Shown: positions 52,131 through 61,077 of the stretch, in pieces | How the letters are laid out: each line of letters starts with the position of its first letter | Position numbering within the stretch: the stretch's first letter is position 1 | Source: Prevotella sp. | GTDB taxonomy: Bacteria > Bacteroidota > Bacteroidia > Bacteroidales > Bacteroidaceae | Assembly (NCBI GenBank): GCA_017470055.1 | Contig: JAFUFD010000043.1 | Span: 40,175 to 104,174, forward strand | DNA: 64,000 bases | Reading direction: 5' to 3' | Translations under genes and position numbers: made by a program | Notes under the pieces: generated by a model | The model's database searches: none | Seen by the model: only the letters and a program-made list of their open reading frames with translations | What the model was told of the DNA's origin: nothing

Positions 52131-52809
52131 AATCTTGTTGAATTAAGTCGTTATTATCATTTAAATCATTTTTCTTAGCGGCTGTCTTGGCAGCAACCAC
52201 CTTACCCAAACCGATGAAGAACACCAAGGCACCGATGCCGAAACCTATCTCACCAGCGGCATAGCCCAGGAAGATGGCAAGTCCAACACCTACAAAGCAC
52301 TGGCGGAGTCCTTTCTGATACTCGTCGTCAACCTCCTCTTGAGGCTTCTCCAACAACTGCTCTGGAATCGGCTGTCCGTTCTGCATCGCCATCTGCGCCA
52401 TCTTCACCTTCTGCTTGCGGTTCCTGTTCGTCAGATAGACAAGCAGCAGGACGAATATAAATGGGGAAAGGATGAGCAGGAAAACGAAGATAATTGCCAG
52501 CACAGCGATGACCCATACTAACCAGGCGAAGCCTGAGTTGTTAAACCTGTCAAACACTTTCTCCATCGCATCGAAAGCCTTATCAATATCCTCATCATTA
52601 TCACCATCCCAGTCAATCGTCACACTACGGGCAGTACTGCTATCTACTGACGTCGTATCCGAGAAGGCATCCACGGCAGAACTCTGTTTGGTAGTGTCCA
52701 CCAGTTCCGTCCCCCTTGGGGTATGACGGTGCTTTTGTGCCATCGTGGGAACTGTCATTCCCAACGTGAGCAAGAGTGTTAAAACGAATATTCCTTTTTT
52801 CATGTCCAT
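52123..52809 (-). CDS. Envelope membrane protein (DUF6249-like)
   Basis: A 228-residue protein with a signal peptide (through TMAQKHRH), a Ser/Thr/Asp-rich periplasmic segment with an acidic stretch (DWDGDNDEDIDKAFDA), a pair of closely spaced membrane helices (FAWLVWVIAVLAIIFVFLLI and FIFVLLLVYL), a charged cytoplasmic linker and one or two further C-terminal helices (VGVGLAIFLGYAAGEIGFGI). The family assignment is from general resemblance only. It is the first gene of the PspC/sigma operon. A start two codons later is possible. Confidence 0.72.
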   Translation of the reverse strand: MDMKKGIFVLTLLLTLGMTVPTMAQKHRHTPRGTELVDTTKQSSAVDAFSDTTSVDSSTARSVTIDWDGDNDEDIDKAFDAMEKVFDRFNNSGFAWLVWVIAVLAIIFVFLLILSPFIFVLLLVYLTNRNRKQKVKMAQMAMQNGQPIPEQLLEKPQEEVDDEYQKGLRQCFVGVGLAIFLGYAAGEIGFGIGALVFFIGLGKVVAAKTAAKKNDLNDNNDLIQQDYD

Positions 52810-52901
52810 CTGTTTTTTATTGTTTGTTCATTCGTTAGACGTTATATTCTTCGATTTAGTTGCAAAAATACGAAAATAATTTGTAACTTTGCCGATAAAT
52901 A

Positions 52902-54176
52902 ATGGAATTACCTGTTGCGTTTACCAGTTACACTCGCCAACTGATGGGCGATGAGCGCTTCGAGCGATATCTTCAATCGTTCGAGGAAGAGCCTCCAGTG
53001 AGCATTCGCCTCAACCCCAGGAAGACTGAGGTTGGCAATAAGAGGTTAGCGGTGATAGAGGGCGAGGAAATACCTTGGTGTCGCAATGCCTATTACTTGA
53101 AGAGTCGTCCGAACTTCACGTTCGATCCCCTCTTCCATGCTGGCTGCTATTATGTGCAAGAGGCTGCCTCCATGTTCCTCGATGAGGTATTACGCCAACA
53201 TCAACCGTCTATCGCCAACAGCCAAGCGCTAATAGCCCTCGATATGTGTGCCGCTCCTGGCGGAAAGTCGACATTATTGCGCTCCGCACTGCCAGAGGAC
53301 TGTGTGCTCTTTAGCAATGAGCCTATCCGCAACCGTGCCAGCATACTTACAGAGAACATCCAGAAATGGGGCTATCCCAACTGCCATGTGACGAATGCCT
53401 ACCCCAAGGATTATAGTAGGTCGAAACTCCATTTCGACATCATCCTGTGTGACGTGCCTTGCTCTGGCGAGGGCATGTTCCGCAAAGACGAGGCGACCAT
53501 CCGTGAGTGGAGCCTGCAAAACGTGGAGAAATGCTGGCGACTGCAGCGTGATATCGTAGCAGAGGCATGGCAATGCCTGAACGAGGGCGGTCTATTCATA
53601 TATAGTACCTGTACCTTTAATACGAAGGAGAACGAGGAGAATATCCGCTGGATACTGGAGGAATTCGATGCGGAGGTGCTGAAAGTGGAGGTAAAACCCG
53701 AATGGAGCATCACGGGATCACTGCTCGAAGGCTTCGACGAGCCCGTCTATCGCTTCATCCCCGGTATCACAAAGGGGGAAGGGCTCTTTATGTGCGTCTT
53801 GAGGAAAGGCGGCTCCCAGAAGATTCCCAGTGTGGGAAAAAATATTCCCAACGTGGGAAAGAAAAATTCCCAACGTGGGAAAGAAAAATTCCCAACGTGG
53901 GAAAGAAATATTCCCAGCGTGGGAATAAACATGAGTCCAGCAACCTGTCCACAGATAGCCTTATCCTACCCTCAAGCAATGGCGTACTTGAGGCATGAGG
54001 CACTCGTCCTGCCTGCCGACACGCCCCGTGGTTTGGTGGAGGTATGCTTCCAAGGTCATCCCCTCGGGCTGGTGAAGAACATCGGCAACCGAGCCAACAA
54101 CCTCTACCCCAAGGAGTGGAAGATCAAGACCACTCATATTCCCAACGATTACGAACCTATATTAAAAGAGATATGA
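52902..54176 (+). CDS. RsmF-like rRNA cytosine-C5 methyltransferase with repeat-expanded linker
   Basis: A 424-residue cytoplasmic SAM-dependent RNA methyltransferase. A short N-terminal domain precedes the Rossmann domain ([42 protein letters not shown] with Cys of the PCSGEG motif; and [15 protein letters not shown] with the catalytic TCT Cys). A PUA-like C-terminal domain follows (from about 345, [18 protein letters not shown] to [10 protein letters not shown]). Between them, residues 308-341 are encoded by 21-22-bp palindromic repeats ([14 protein letters not shown] and variants), not part of the family. The -7 box lies ten bases before the ATG. The stop overlaps the thyA start. Confidence 0.87.
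   Translation: MELPVAFTSYTRQLMGDERFERYLQSFEEEPPVSIRLNPRKTEVGNKRLAVIEGEEIPWCRNAYYLKSRPNFTFDPLFHAGCYYVQEAASMFLDEVLRQHQPSIANSQALIALDMCAAPGGKSTLLRSALPEDCVLFSNEPIRNRASILTENIQKWGYPNCHVTNAYPKDYSRSKLHFDIILCDVPCSGEGMFRKDEATIREWSLQNVEKCWRLQRDIVAEAWQCLNEGGLFIYSTCTFNTKENEENIRWILEEFDAEVLKVEVKPEWSITGSLLEGFDEPVYRFIPGITKGEGLFMCVLRKGGSQKIPSVGKNIPNVGKKNSQRGKEKFPTWERNIPSVGINMSPATCPQIALSYPQAMAYLRHEALVLPADTPRGLVEVCFQGHPLGLVKNIGNRANNLYPKEWKIKTTHIPNDYEPILKEI
53824..53925 (+). repeat. Intragenic palindromic repeats TTCCCAACGTGGGAA
   Basis: Five palindrome cores start at 53824, 53845, 53867, 53889 and 53911. Unit lengths are 21, 22, 22 and 22 bases plus a final core. Because 22 is not a multiple of three, successive units are read in different frames, and all three frames are open through them. 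Three 22-bp units restore the original frame. Confidence 0.93.
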
Positions 54177-54967
54177 AGCAATACTTAGACATACTGAACC
54201 GCATCCTGACAGAGGGCACCCAGAAGGGCGACCGCACTGGCACAGGCACCATCAGCATCTTCGGAACACAGTCGCGCTATAACCTCGACGACGGTTTCCC
54301 CGTGCTGACCACCAAGAAACTACATTTGAAGTCTATCATCTACGAACTGCTCTGGTTCCTCAAAGGCGACACCAATGTACACTGGTTGCAAGAGAATGGG
54401 GTTCGCATCTGGAACGAATGGGCGGATGAGAACGGGGAGTTAGGACCTGTCTACGGACACCAATGGCGCTCGTGGCCTGACTACGATGGCGGTGTCATCG
54501 ACCAGATACAGTACGTCGTCGACCAGTTGAAGACCAACCCCAACTCCCGTCGTATGATCGTGTCGGCATGGAACGTGGCGGAAGTCAATAAGATGGCGTT
54601 GCCTCCCTGCCATACCATCTTCCAGTTTTATGTGGCTGGCGACCGTCTTAGCCTCCAACTCTACCAACGCTCGGCAGACACTTTCCTGGGGGTACCGTTC
54701 AATATCGCCTCGTATGCCCTGCTGCTCCAGATGATGGCACAGGTGACAGGCTACAAGCCCGGTGAGTTCATCCACACCACTGGTGACACGCATCTCTACC
54801 TAAACCATATCGAACAGGCGAAATTGCAACTCACCCGTGAGCCTCGCCCTCTGCCCGTCATGAAAATCAATCCTGACGTGAAGAGCATCTTCGACTTCCA
54901 GTACGAGGACTTCGAACTGGTAGGCTACGACCCACACCCACATATCAAGGCAGAAGTGTCTGTTTAG
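54173..54967 (+). CDS. thyA: Thymidylate synthase
   Basis: A 264-residue enzyme that makes dTMP from dUMP with methylene-THF. Hallmarks are [17 protein letters not shown] near the start, the catalytic Cys in [32 protein letters not shown] and [12 protein letters not shown]. Length is that of E. coli ThyA. The ATG at 54173 overlaps the methyltransferase stop (ATGA). A longer frame back to 54044 lies inside the previous gene and is rejected. folA follows after 16 bases, a classic pair that recycles the dihydrofolate made here. Confidence 0.96.
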   Translation: MKQYLDILNRILTEGTQKGDRTGTGTISIFGTQSRYNLDDGFPVLTTKKLHLKSIIYELLWFLKGDTNVHWLQENGVRIWNEWADENGELGPVYGHQWRSWPDYDGGVIDQIQYVVDQLKTNPNSRRMIVSAWNVAEVNKMALPPCHTIFQFYVAGDRLSLQLYQRSADTFLGVPFNIASYALLLQMMAQVTGYKPGEFIHTTGDTHLYLNHIEQAKLQLTREPRPLPVMKINPDVKSIFDFQYEDFELVGYDPHPHIKAEVSV

Positions 54968-54983
54968 TTCATAGTGCATAGTT

Positions 54984-55460
54984 ATGATCAGTATCATCGC
55001 CGCCGTGGCAAAGAATCGCGCCATCGGATTTGAGAACAAGTTATTGTATTGGTTGCCCAACGACCTGAAGCGTTTCAAGGCATTGACTACAGGACACACC
55101 ATCATCATGGGGCGCAACACTTTTGAGAGTCTGCCCAAGGGAGCGCTGCCCAACCGCCGAAATGTGGTGTTGAGCCGCACGACGAGGGAGTTGCCAGGCT
55201 GTGAGGTGTTCCCTACATTGGAGAAGGCGCTACAGAGTTGTGCGCCCGATGAGGACATATATATCATTGGTGGTGCACGTGTCTACGAGCAGGCTATCAA
55301 GTTCGCCGACCGCCTCTGTCTGACGGAGATCGACGACACGCCCAAGGATGCCGACGCTTTCTTCCCTGACTATAGTGACTGGAAGATAGACACGAAAGAA
55401 GCGCATCCGAAGGATGAGAAGCATGCCTTCGAATACGCTTTCGTAGATTATATCCGTTAA
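54984..55460 (+). CDS. folA: Dihydrofolate reductase
   Basis: A 158-residue enzyme that reduces dihydrofolate to tetrahydrofolate with NADPH. It starts MISIIAAVAKNRAIGFENKL, then LYWLPNDLKRFKALTTGHTI (substrate Asp in place of Asp/Glu27), MGRNTFESLPKGALPNR and IYIIGGARVYEQAI. It is translated with thyA. Three bases separate its stop from the convergent Lrp-type gene, with no terminator in between. Confidence 0.96.
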   Translation: MISIIAAVAKNRAIGFENKLLYWLPNDLKRFKALTTGHTIIMGRNTFESLPKGALPNRRNVVLSRTTRELPGCEVFPTLEKALQSCAPDEDIYIIGGARVYEQAIKFADRLCLTEIDDTPKDADAFFPDYSDWKIDTKEAHPKDEKHAFEYAFVDYIR

Positions 55461-55463
55461 AGC

Positions 55464-55943
55464 CTACTCCTCCAATACAGGAGAGTCGATAATAGGCAAC
55501 TGACGCTCGAAAGCAGAGTGGAAGGAGATTAACGTCTCGCTGCTGGAGAGCCCGAGCGGTTGCAATTTGTCATGGATGATAGTCAGCAGGTGGTGGTTGT
55601 TCATCGCATAGATCTTGATAAACATATCGAAGTTACCTGTTGTATAATAGCATTCCGTCACCTCAGGAATCTTCCTCAACTCCTGGACGACCTTGTCGAA
55701 CTTCTCGGGGTTTTTCAGGTTCAGTCCGATATAGGCACATGTCTCATAGCCTATCTTCTCCGGATCAATAATATACTGCGTTCCCTTCAGAACGCCAAGA
55801 TTAGTGAGTTTCTGAATACGCTGGTGGATAGCCGCTCCACTGACATTGCAGGCACGTGCCACCTCCAAGAAGGGGACACGGGCATCCTCTGATATCATAC
55901 GGAGAATCTGTTTATCCAACTGATCAAGTTTCTGTACTGCCAT
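55464..55943 (-). CDS. Lrp/AsnC-family transcriptional regulator
   Basis: A 159-residue regulator with an N-terminal helix-turn-helix (LDKQILRMISEDARVPFLEV, SGAAIHQRIQKLTNLGVLKG) and a C-terminal RAM domain for effector binding (CAYIGLNLKNPEKFDKVVQE to CYYTTGNFDMFIKIYAMNNH). Such proteins usually respond to amino acids. It is last in the ExbB-ExbD-ExbD operon, 13 bases after the second exbD gene. Confidence 0.92.
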   Translation of the reverse strand: MAVQKLDQLDKQILRMISEDARVPFLEVARACNVSGAAIHQRIQKLTNLGVLKGTQYIIDPEKIGYETCAYIGLNLKNPEKFDKVVQELRKIPEVTECYYTTGNFDMFIKIYAMNNHHLLTIIHDKLQPLGLSSSETLISFHSAFERQLPIIDSPVLEE

Positions 55944-55956
55944 AGTATTTTAGATA

Positions 55957-56433
55957 TTAATTTTCTGTCTTTTCTTTATTCGTCGCGGAGTAATTGATGC
56001 GCAATGCGCCAGCCTGACGCAAAGCCTGCTTCACATCATGAATCACTCCCATATCCGTGTCCTTGTCGGCATGGACACTAACGGTCATACGCATCCTGTC
56101 CTCACTCGACATCCTGTCACGAGCCTCAGCAATGGCATCAGGAATCTCACGGGCAGACACATAATGGTCGTTCACCTGAATGCGGGTCTCGTCACTCACT
56201 ACCCTGCCCTGCTCATCCACAGGATGTCCGATATACAGATAGACGACACTTCCCTTATGCCCCGTCTTCTCTAACTCCGTACCTTGCGGCACTACATAGC
56301 GCACCTTCAACTCTGTCTGGCGCATGTGGGTCACGATCATGAAGAAGAACAAGACCGTGAAGATCAGGTCGGGCATCGAAGCGAGGTTCAACCCTGGCAC
56401 ATCATGACTATTACGATGACGGAAGCGACTCAT
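55957..56433 (-). CDS. exbD: ExbD/TolR biopolymer transport protein (second)
   Basis: A 158-residue inner-membrane protein with a short cytoplasmic start, one membrane helix with the conserved Asp (PGLNLASMPDLIFTVLFFFM) and a periplasmic domain. The helix start is more divergent than in the first ExbD, but the Asp is kept. It overlaps the first exbD gene by four bases. It would form the proton channel with ExbB to energise TonB. Confidence 0.88.
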   Translation of the reverse strand: MSRFRHRNSHDVPGLNLASMPDLIFTVLFFFMIVTHMRQTELKVRYVVPQGTELEKTGHKGSVVYLYIGHPVDEQGRVVSDETRIQVNDHYVSAREIPDAIAEARDRMSSEDRMRMTVSVHADKDTDMGVIHDVKQALRQAGALRINYSATNKEKTEN

Positions 56434-56957
56434 CGGCGACCTCCTTCCTGTGTCGGCTGCGCCTCACTGATACGCAACGGATAACGCTTGGTAATCACCT
56501 CACGCTCCTCTGGGGTACACTGGGAGAAATGGTGTCCATACTGTTTTTGCGCCATCTTCTCTCGCAAGGAGTGGAACGCTGCCACGATGGTGTTCTGCAT
56601 CTCGAAGTAGGCGTTGTAACTGGTGGCACGGTCGGTCTGGACACCTACCACATACTGCTCCGTCTGGCGACTGGCGACAAACGACTCCACCTGTCCTTGC
56701 AGGGCTGAGAAAGCCACCGTCTTATCGTCTATCCACAAGGAGTCGTGGGCATCAAGGCGAATCTGCATCACATTGCTCCGACTGATGTCCACCTCTTTCT
56801 GAGGCTCATTATCCACTGGAGGCAGTTGGCGGGATAGTCCTTTGTCCGCATCCATCGACGAGGTTACCAAGAAGAACACCAACAGCATGAACGAGATATC
56901 TGCTGTGGAGGTGGTGTTGAGTTCTGGAATCTCTCTGTTTCGACGACGCAGGAACAT
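56430..56957 (-). CDS. exbD: ExbD/TolR biopolymer transport protein (first)
   Basis: A 175-residue inner-membrane protein: MFLRRRNREIPELNTTSTAD followed by the membrane helix with the proton-carrying Asp (STADISFMLLVFFLVTSSMD), then a periplasmic domain. It starts two bases after the stop of a 43-residue membrane ORF. Two different ExbD genes in one operon are usual in Bacteroidetes. Confidence 0.92.
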   Translation of the reverse strand: MFLRRRNREIPELNTTSTADISFMLLVFFLVTSSMDADKGLSRQLPPVDNEPQKEVDISRSNVMQIRLDAHDSLWIDDKTVAFSALQGQVESFVASRQTEQYVVGVQTDRATSYNAYFEMQNTIVAAFHSLREKMAQKQYGHHFSQCTPEEREVITKRYPLRISEAQPTQEGGRR

Positions 56958-56959
56958 AC

Positions 56960-57091
56960 TTATTTTTTATGATTTTCCAACCAAAACGAGCGAACGGCAG
57001 ACACAATGGTAACCACCACTGCAACACCCATAGCGATATACATCAGCCATAGCATGATCTCTGCCAATAGATAACTACCTGCCTCAACCAT
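56960..57091 (-). CDS. 43-residue membrane protein between exbB and exbD
   Basis: A small ORF (MVEAGSYLLAEIMLWLMYIA, then AVVVTIVSAVRSFWLENHKK) with one hydrophobic helix of about 25 residues and a basic end. Its ATG overlaps the exbB end by eight bases and its stop is two bases before exbD, so it fills the gap exactly. This tight fit and the clean membrane helix support a real gene. It is a candidate small subunit or stabiliser of the ExbBD complex. The family is unknown to me. Confidence 0.68.
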   Translation of the reverse strand: MVEAGSYLLAEIMLWLMYIAMGVAVVVTIVSAVRSFWLENHKK

Positions 57092-57905
57092 TGTTGCGTG
57101 CTTTATATTGTGTGACAGAATCCATAAAGGTAATAGCACTCTCCTCCATATGCGCTGTCAGATGCTCTATCTTGGCGAGAATGTAGTTATAGAAGAACTG
57201 CAAGACCAAAGCGACGATGATACCAAAGATAGTGGTAATCAGTGCCACCTTCATACCTGAGGCAACGATGGTAGGACTGATATCGCCCGCCGTCTGTATC
57301 TGGTCGAAAGCCATCACCATACCAATCACCGTACCAAGGAATCCCAATGAGGGGGCAACAGCGATAAAGAATTTAATCCATGAGCAGCCCTTCTCCATAT
57401 TGGATATCTGGACCGTTCCATAGTTCGTCAACTGGCGGTCTATCTGATCTAACGGCTCCTGGATATGCAACAAGCCCTGATAGCAGATGCTTGCCACTGG
57501 TCCACGCGTGTCACGGCAGAGGTCTTTAGCACCTTCCACATCGTTCTCCATCAGTTTGGCATCAATATCCTGCATCAGTTTCTTTGCCTTGACTTCCGAG
57601 AGCGTCAGATAGATAATACGCTCGATACAGAAGGCAAGACCAAGCACCAAGGCAAGTGCCACTAACGACATAAAACCTGCTGAGCCTTCGATGAACTTCG
57701 ACTTCAGCATCTTATGCAGTCCCCCACCCTCAACAGACTCCATACCTTCCAAATCGGCATCGACCAAGGCCATAGCGGAGTCTGCAGACAGCGTATCGCT
57801 CTGCACCAGTTCTGTGGAGTCCGTTAGTTGTTTTGGCTGAGCGCCCACAGGCTGCACACAAGCGAGGCAACCTATCATGGCAATCAGCACAAATAATCTC
57901 TTCAT
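57084..57905 (-). CDS. exbB: MotA/TolQ/ExbB proton channel protein
   Basis: A 273-residue inner-membrane protein. A signal-like start (through VGAQPK) and an acidic segment precede the first channel helix (GFMSLVALALVLGLAFCIER). The conserved cytoplasmic and C-terminal part has FIAVAPSLGFLGTVIGMVMAF and VASGMKVALITTIFGIIVAL, the channel helices shared with MotA and TolQ. The extra N-terminal helix and linker are typical of Bacteroidetes ExbB. It is first in the operon exbB-small ORF-exbD-exbD-lrp. A TACCTTTG -7 box lies at 57950-57943. Confidence 0.93.
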   Translation of the reverse strand: MKRLFVLIAMIGCLACVQPVGAQPKQLTDSTELVQSDTLSADSAMALVDADLEGMESVEGGGLHKMLKSKFIEGSAGFMSLVALALVLGLAFCIERIIYLTLSEVKAKKLMQDIDAKLMENDVEGAKDLCRDTRGPVASICYQGLLHIQEPLDQIDRQLTNYGTVQISNMEKGCSWIKFFIAVAPSLGFLGTVIGMVMAFDQIQTAGDISPTIVASGMKVALITTIFGIIVALVLQFFYNYILAKIEHLTAHMEESAITFMDSVTQYKARNNG

Positions 57906-57994
57906 ACCTTTTATTCTCTTACAATTTGCTACAAATTTGCCACAAAGGTAAGCATTATTTTTCGAATATGTTAGGTCAATCCAAATATTTTAGT

Positions 57995-58002
57995 TAATTT
58001 TG
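57995..58002 (+). promoter_or_regulatory. -7 box of the C10 protease gene
   Basis: TAATTTTG, 34 bases before the ATG at 58037, divergent from the exbB promoter. The -33 box is weak. Confidence 0.5.
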
Positions 58003-58036
58003 CAGCATTAACAATTAAACCTAAAGCATTAATAAC

Positions 58037-60874
58037 ATGAGGAAAATTCTACTTTTGACACTCGTTGTGTGTTGCTCCATCGTTATGATGGCAGGAAACA
58101 TCACTCCTGAGCAGGCATTGCAGCAGGCAACCAGTTTCATGAACGGCAGAGTAGCGAACGGTTCACGAAGAGCCCCCGTCACAGAGCAACAACTGACCAT
58201 GACCCAACAGGTCAGCGGACTGTATGTATTCAACGTAACCAACAATGGTGGTTTCGTCATTGTCAGCAACGACGATGTCGCCACCCCCATCCTCGGCTAC
58301 AGTGATAGCGGCAGTCTCGATCCCAACAACATCCCCGAGAACATGCGTGCTTGGCTCCAAGGCTATGCCGATGAGATTGCTTGGGCGAAGCAGCACATTT
58401 TCACAAAAAACGCAGGAGCCTCTATTCATCGCGCCTCTGCAGTTAAGACCCCTATTGCACCAATTGTACAGACTCATTGGGATCAGAATTCACCGTACAA
58501 TGACTTATGTCCTGTATATAATGGTACGACAAGAGCCGCAACAGGTTGCGTAGCAACTGCAATGGCACAGTGTATGTATGCAGCAGAAATGAGAGCAGGG
58601 TCTACAACAACTACAACCACTGCCGCAATTCCAAGTTATACCACAGATACTAGGAGTCTATCGGTTGATGGTATTGCTGCTAGTACTGCCATTAACTGGG
58701 ACAAGATGCAAAAGACTTATCCTGCCACTGGCACAAATGATGAAAAGGCTGCTGCAAATACCGCTATCGCCCAGTTGATGCTTTATTGTGGCGTTTCAGT
58801 AGAGATGGATTATGGTGTAAATAGCAGTGGTGAGTCTGGTGCCCAGAGTTATAAGGTTGCAGATGCCTTGAAAAACTATTTCGGCTATAAGAGCACTACA
58901 ACATATGTCAATCGCAGTTTTTATACTTATGCAGAGTGGATTGAATTGATGTACTATGAGTTGAGTCAAGGTCGTCCTATCTGCTATGGTGGTCAGAAAA
59001 CATCAGGTGGCGGTCACGAGTTCGTATGTGACGGCTATCAAGGTGAAGATTATTTCCACATCAATTGGGGATGGGGAGGATTAAGCGACAACTACTTCAA
59101 ACTCTCTGCTCTCGACCCAGATGCTGAAGGTATAGGTGGTATTGCTTCTGCTGGTGGCTACCGCTCTGGACAAGAAGCTATAATCGGTATTCAGAAAGAA
59201 GAGGAATCAGGTAGTATGTCCGATATAATGCCCAACACTATTGATCTAAAACTAACTGGATACTCCTTCAGTGGAAGTCCAACTCAATATCAAGAAGTAG
59301 AGGTGACACTGACTATCAAGAATAATGGAGACAAAGATTATGATGGAGATATTGGTGTAAGATGTATGCAATATAGTGGAGACTGGACTGCAAGAGACGA
59401 TGTCAGCAATACATTTCACATTCCTGCCAACAGTTCCAAAGATATTAAGTTGACATTCACACCACAATATAGTGGAGATTATACTTTGTGGGCTTACGTA
59501 CCAAGTAGCACTCCTGGATACATTAATTGGATAGATGTCGTTGAAGATCCTACGGTCACTATTGCTGCAGGCGGTGGAGGTGGCATCGAATATACAGACA
59601 ATGTCACTCTTTCAGCCTCTACTGACTATGACATGGTTATTGATGGTAGTTCTTTCTACGGAAACACCTTCTCTGCAACGATGACGGTAACCAATAATAC
59701 CACATCCAATTATCAAGGTCAGTTCCAATTGGGTATCTTTGACAACTCAAATTCTTATGAGGTTTGTGCGTCAAACGTTTCAATTATTACAGTGCCTGCT
59801 AATAGCAGTATACAATTGCCTATCAAGGCGATGAACCTAACCTATGGACATCTATACGAAGTCTCTGCAATATATGTCAAGAAAGGAGGAAATTCTGGTT
59901 GGTTAGACCAAGGAGCCTATAAATGTACTCAAGGTATCACCATCACAGATGCCACAGGTAATAGCAATGCTTTGAAGCCAACCGCATCTATCACTGTTCC
60001 CGCTTCCGCAACCTCTGTTGACCTGACTGGTTGTGGTGTGACCTCCGTCACTAAGAACAGCAATCCGAACTGTCTGTATATCTTAGGCAGTAGCGATGTT
60101 GTGCCTACGGGGCTTACTAATGTCATCACAAACACCAGTGGCACCTACACCACCGACAATATCACACTGACGGATGGTAATGACTTTTACTCACCCGTTG
60201 AGTTCACTGCCGCGAACATCGAGTTTACCTATAACAACGACCGCTGGGCAGACGGTGAGAAAGGATGGAACACGATAATCCTGCCATTCGACGTGACAAC
60301 AGTGATGGCTGACGAAACTACTATCGACTGGTTCCACAGCAGCAGTGACACGGGCAAACAGTTCTGGCTGAAGGAGTTTGCCAGTGATGAGGTGGGAACT
60401 GTCAAGTTTGGATTTGCCGACGAAATGAAGGCAAACACCCCCTATATCATTGCATTGCCAGGCGATTACTGGGGTGATGCTTTTGACTTGAGTAGCAAGA
60501 CTATCAAGTTCATCGGAAGCGGAACGGTTAAGAAGAGTGCGCCATCTGTCGTAACCGCCAGCAACTATCGTTTCGTTGGTAATACGCAGGCTGTCACCAC
60601 AACAGATATCTACTGTATCAATGTCGCAGGTAGCAAGTTTGAGTTAACAAATGGCAGTCCTGCTTTCCGTCCATTCTTCAAGGCTGACATCTTCGACCGC
60701 AGCATTACCAGCCTTGGTATCGGAGGTGGCGATGGCACTACGGGACTCATTGATATAAGAAGTAAGACGGATGAGGCCGGAGGTAACGTATACTATGACC
60801 TGCAGGGTCGTCGTGTACTCTATCCAAAGAAGGGACTCTATATCTTGAACGGTAAAAAGGTAATCATTAAATAA
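58037..60874 (+). CDS. C10-family cysteine protease (interpain/streptopain type)
   Basis: A 945-residue secreted protease. Signal peptide, pro-domain (about 20-135: NITPEQALQQATSFMNGRVA) and catalytic domain, with Cys171 in TGCVATAMAQCMYA and His327 in GGGHEFVCDGYQ, then FHINWGWGGLSDNYF. After it come about 500 residues of beta-sandwich domains. The C-terminus (GGNVYYDLQGRRVLYPKKG, then LYILNGKKVIIK) is the form seen at the end of many secreted Prevotella proteins. Interpain A of Prevotella intermedia is the best-known relative. It starts with its own promoter and is followed after 14 bases by a small ORF. Confidence 0.93.
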   Translation: MRKILLLTLVVCCSIVMMAGNITPEQALQQATSFMNGRVANGSRRAPVTEQQLTMTQQVSGLYVFNVTNNGGFVIVSNDDVATPILGYSDSGSLDPNNIPENMRAWLQGYADEIAWAKQHIFTKNAGASIHRASAVKTPIAPIVQTHWDQNSPYNDLCPVYNGTTRAATGCVATAMAQCMYAAEMRAGSTTTTTTAAIPSYTTDTRSLSVDGIAASTAINWDKMQKTYPATGTNDEKAAANTAIAQLMLYCGVSVEMDYGVNSSGESGAQSYKVADALKNYFGYKSTTTYVNRSFYTYAEWIELMYYELSQGRPICYGGQKTSGGGHEFVCDGYQGEDYFHINWGWGGLSDNYFKLSALDPDAEGIGGIASAGGYRSGQEAIIGIQKEEESGSMSDIMPNTIDLKLTGYSFSGSPTQYQEVEVTLTIKNNGDKDYDGDIGVRCMQYSGDWTARDDVSNTFHIPANSSKDIKLTFTPQYSGDYTLWAYVPSSTPGYINWIDVVEDPTVTIAAGGGGGIEYTDNVTLSASTDYDMVIDGSSFYGNTFSATMTVTNNTTSNYQGQFQLGIFDNSNSYEVCASNVSIITVPANSSIQLPIKAMNLTYGHLYEVSAIYVKKGGNSGWLDQGAYKCTQGITITDATGNSNALKPTASITVPASATSVDLTGCGVTSVTKNSNPNCLYILGSSDVVPTGLTNVITNTSGTYTTDNITLTDGNDFYSPVEFTAANIEFTYNNDRWADGEKGWNTIILPFDVTTVMADETTIDWFHSSSDTGKQFWLKEFASDEVGTVKFGFADEMKANTPYIIALPGDYWGDAFDLSSKTIKFIGSGTVKKSAPSVVTASNYRFVGNTQAVTTTDIYCINVAGSKFELTNGSPAFRPFFKADIFDRSITSLGIGGGDGTTGLIDIRSKTDEAGGNVYYDLQGRRVLYPKKGLYILNGKKVIIK

Positions 60875-60888
60875 CGGAGGACACCACA

Positions 60889-61077
60889 ATGAGAAAGACA
60901 TATATCAAACCAACAAGCGAACTCATCGTGATGAATCCTGTCCAACTGCTGGCAGGGAGTCTTAACGCAAATGATCAGTCAGACCCAAGTCTGGGAAGAG
61001 AACTCGACCTCGATTTCGGAATCGGCTTCGACGAAGAGAAAATCTTATTAGGTGAATCTCCTTTCATCGGATTATAA
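60889..61077 (+). CDS. Small protein following the C10 protease
   Basis: A 62-residue ORF, MRKTYIKPTSELIVMNPVQL then LLAGSLNANDQSDPSL, with an acidic second half (ELDLDFGIGFDEEKILL). It has no membrane helix and no signal peptide of normal type. Short proteins that start M(R/K)KTYIKPT are frequent beside secreted-protein genes in Prevotella. Their role is unknown. It shares the C10 transcript (14-base gap) and is closed by a strong terminator. Confidence 0.68.
   Translation: MRKTYIKPTSELIVMNPVQLLAGSLNANDQSDPSLGRELDLDFGIGFDEEKILLGESPFIGL

Noticed and set aside
53824-53925. CRISPR-like array in the methyltransferase gene
   Set aside because: The 15-bp palindromes are separated by only 6-7 near-identical A-rich bases, in frame with a gene. 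There are no unique spacers.
53702-53998. 98-codon plus-strand ORF through the palindromic repeats
   Set aside because: It is another frame of the methyltransferase gene. It is useful only because it shows the product end expected after gain of one repeat unit.
54044-54172. N-terminal extension of thyA by 43 codons
   Set aside because: It lies inside the methyltransferase gene. The ATG at 54173 gives the standard thymidylate synthase start and an ATGA overlap.
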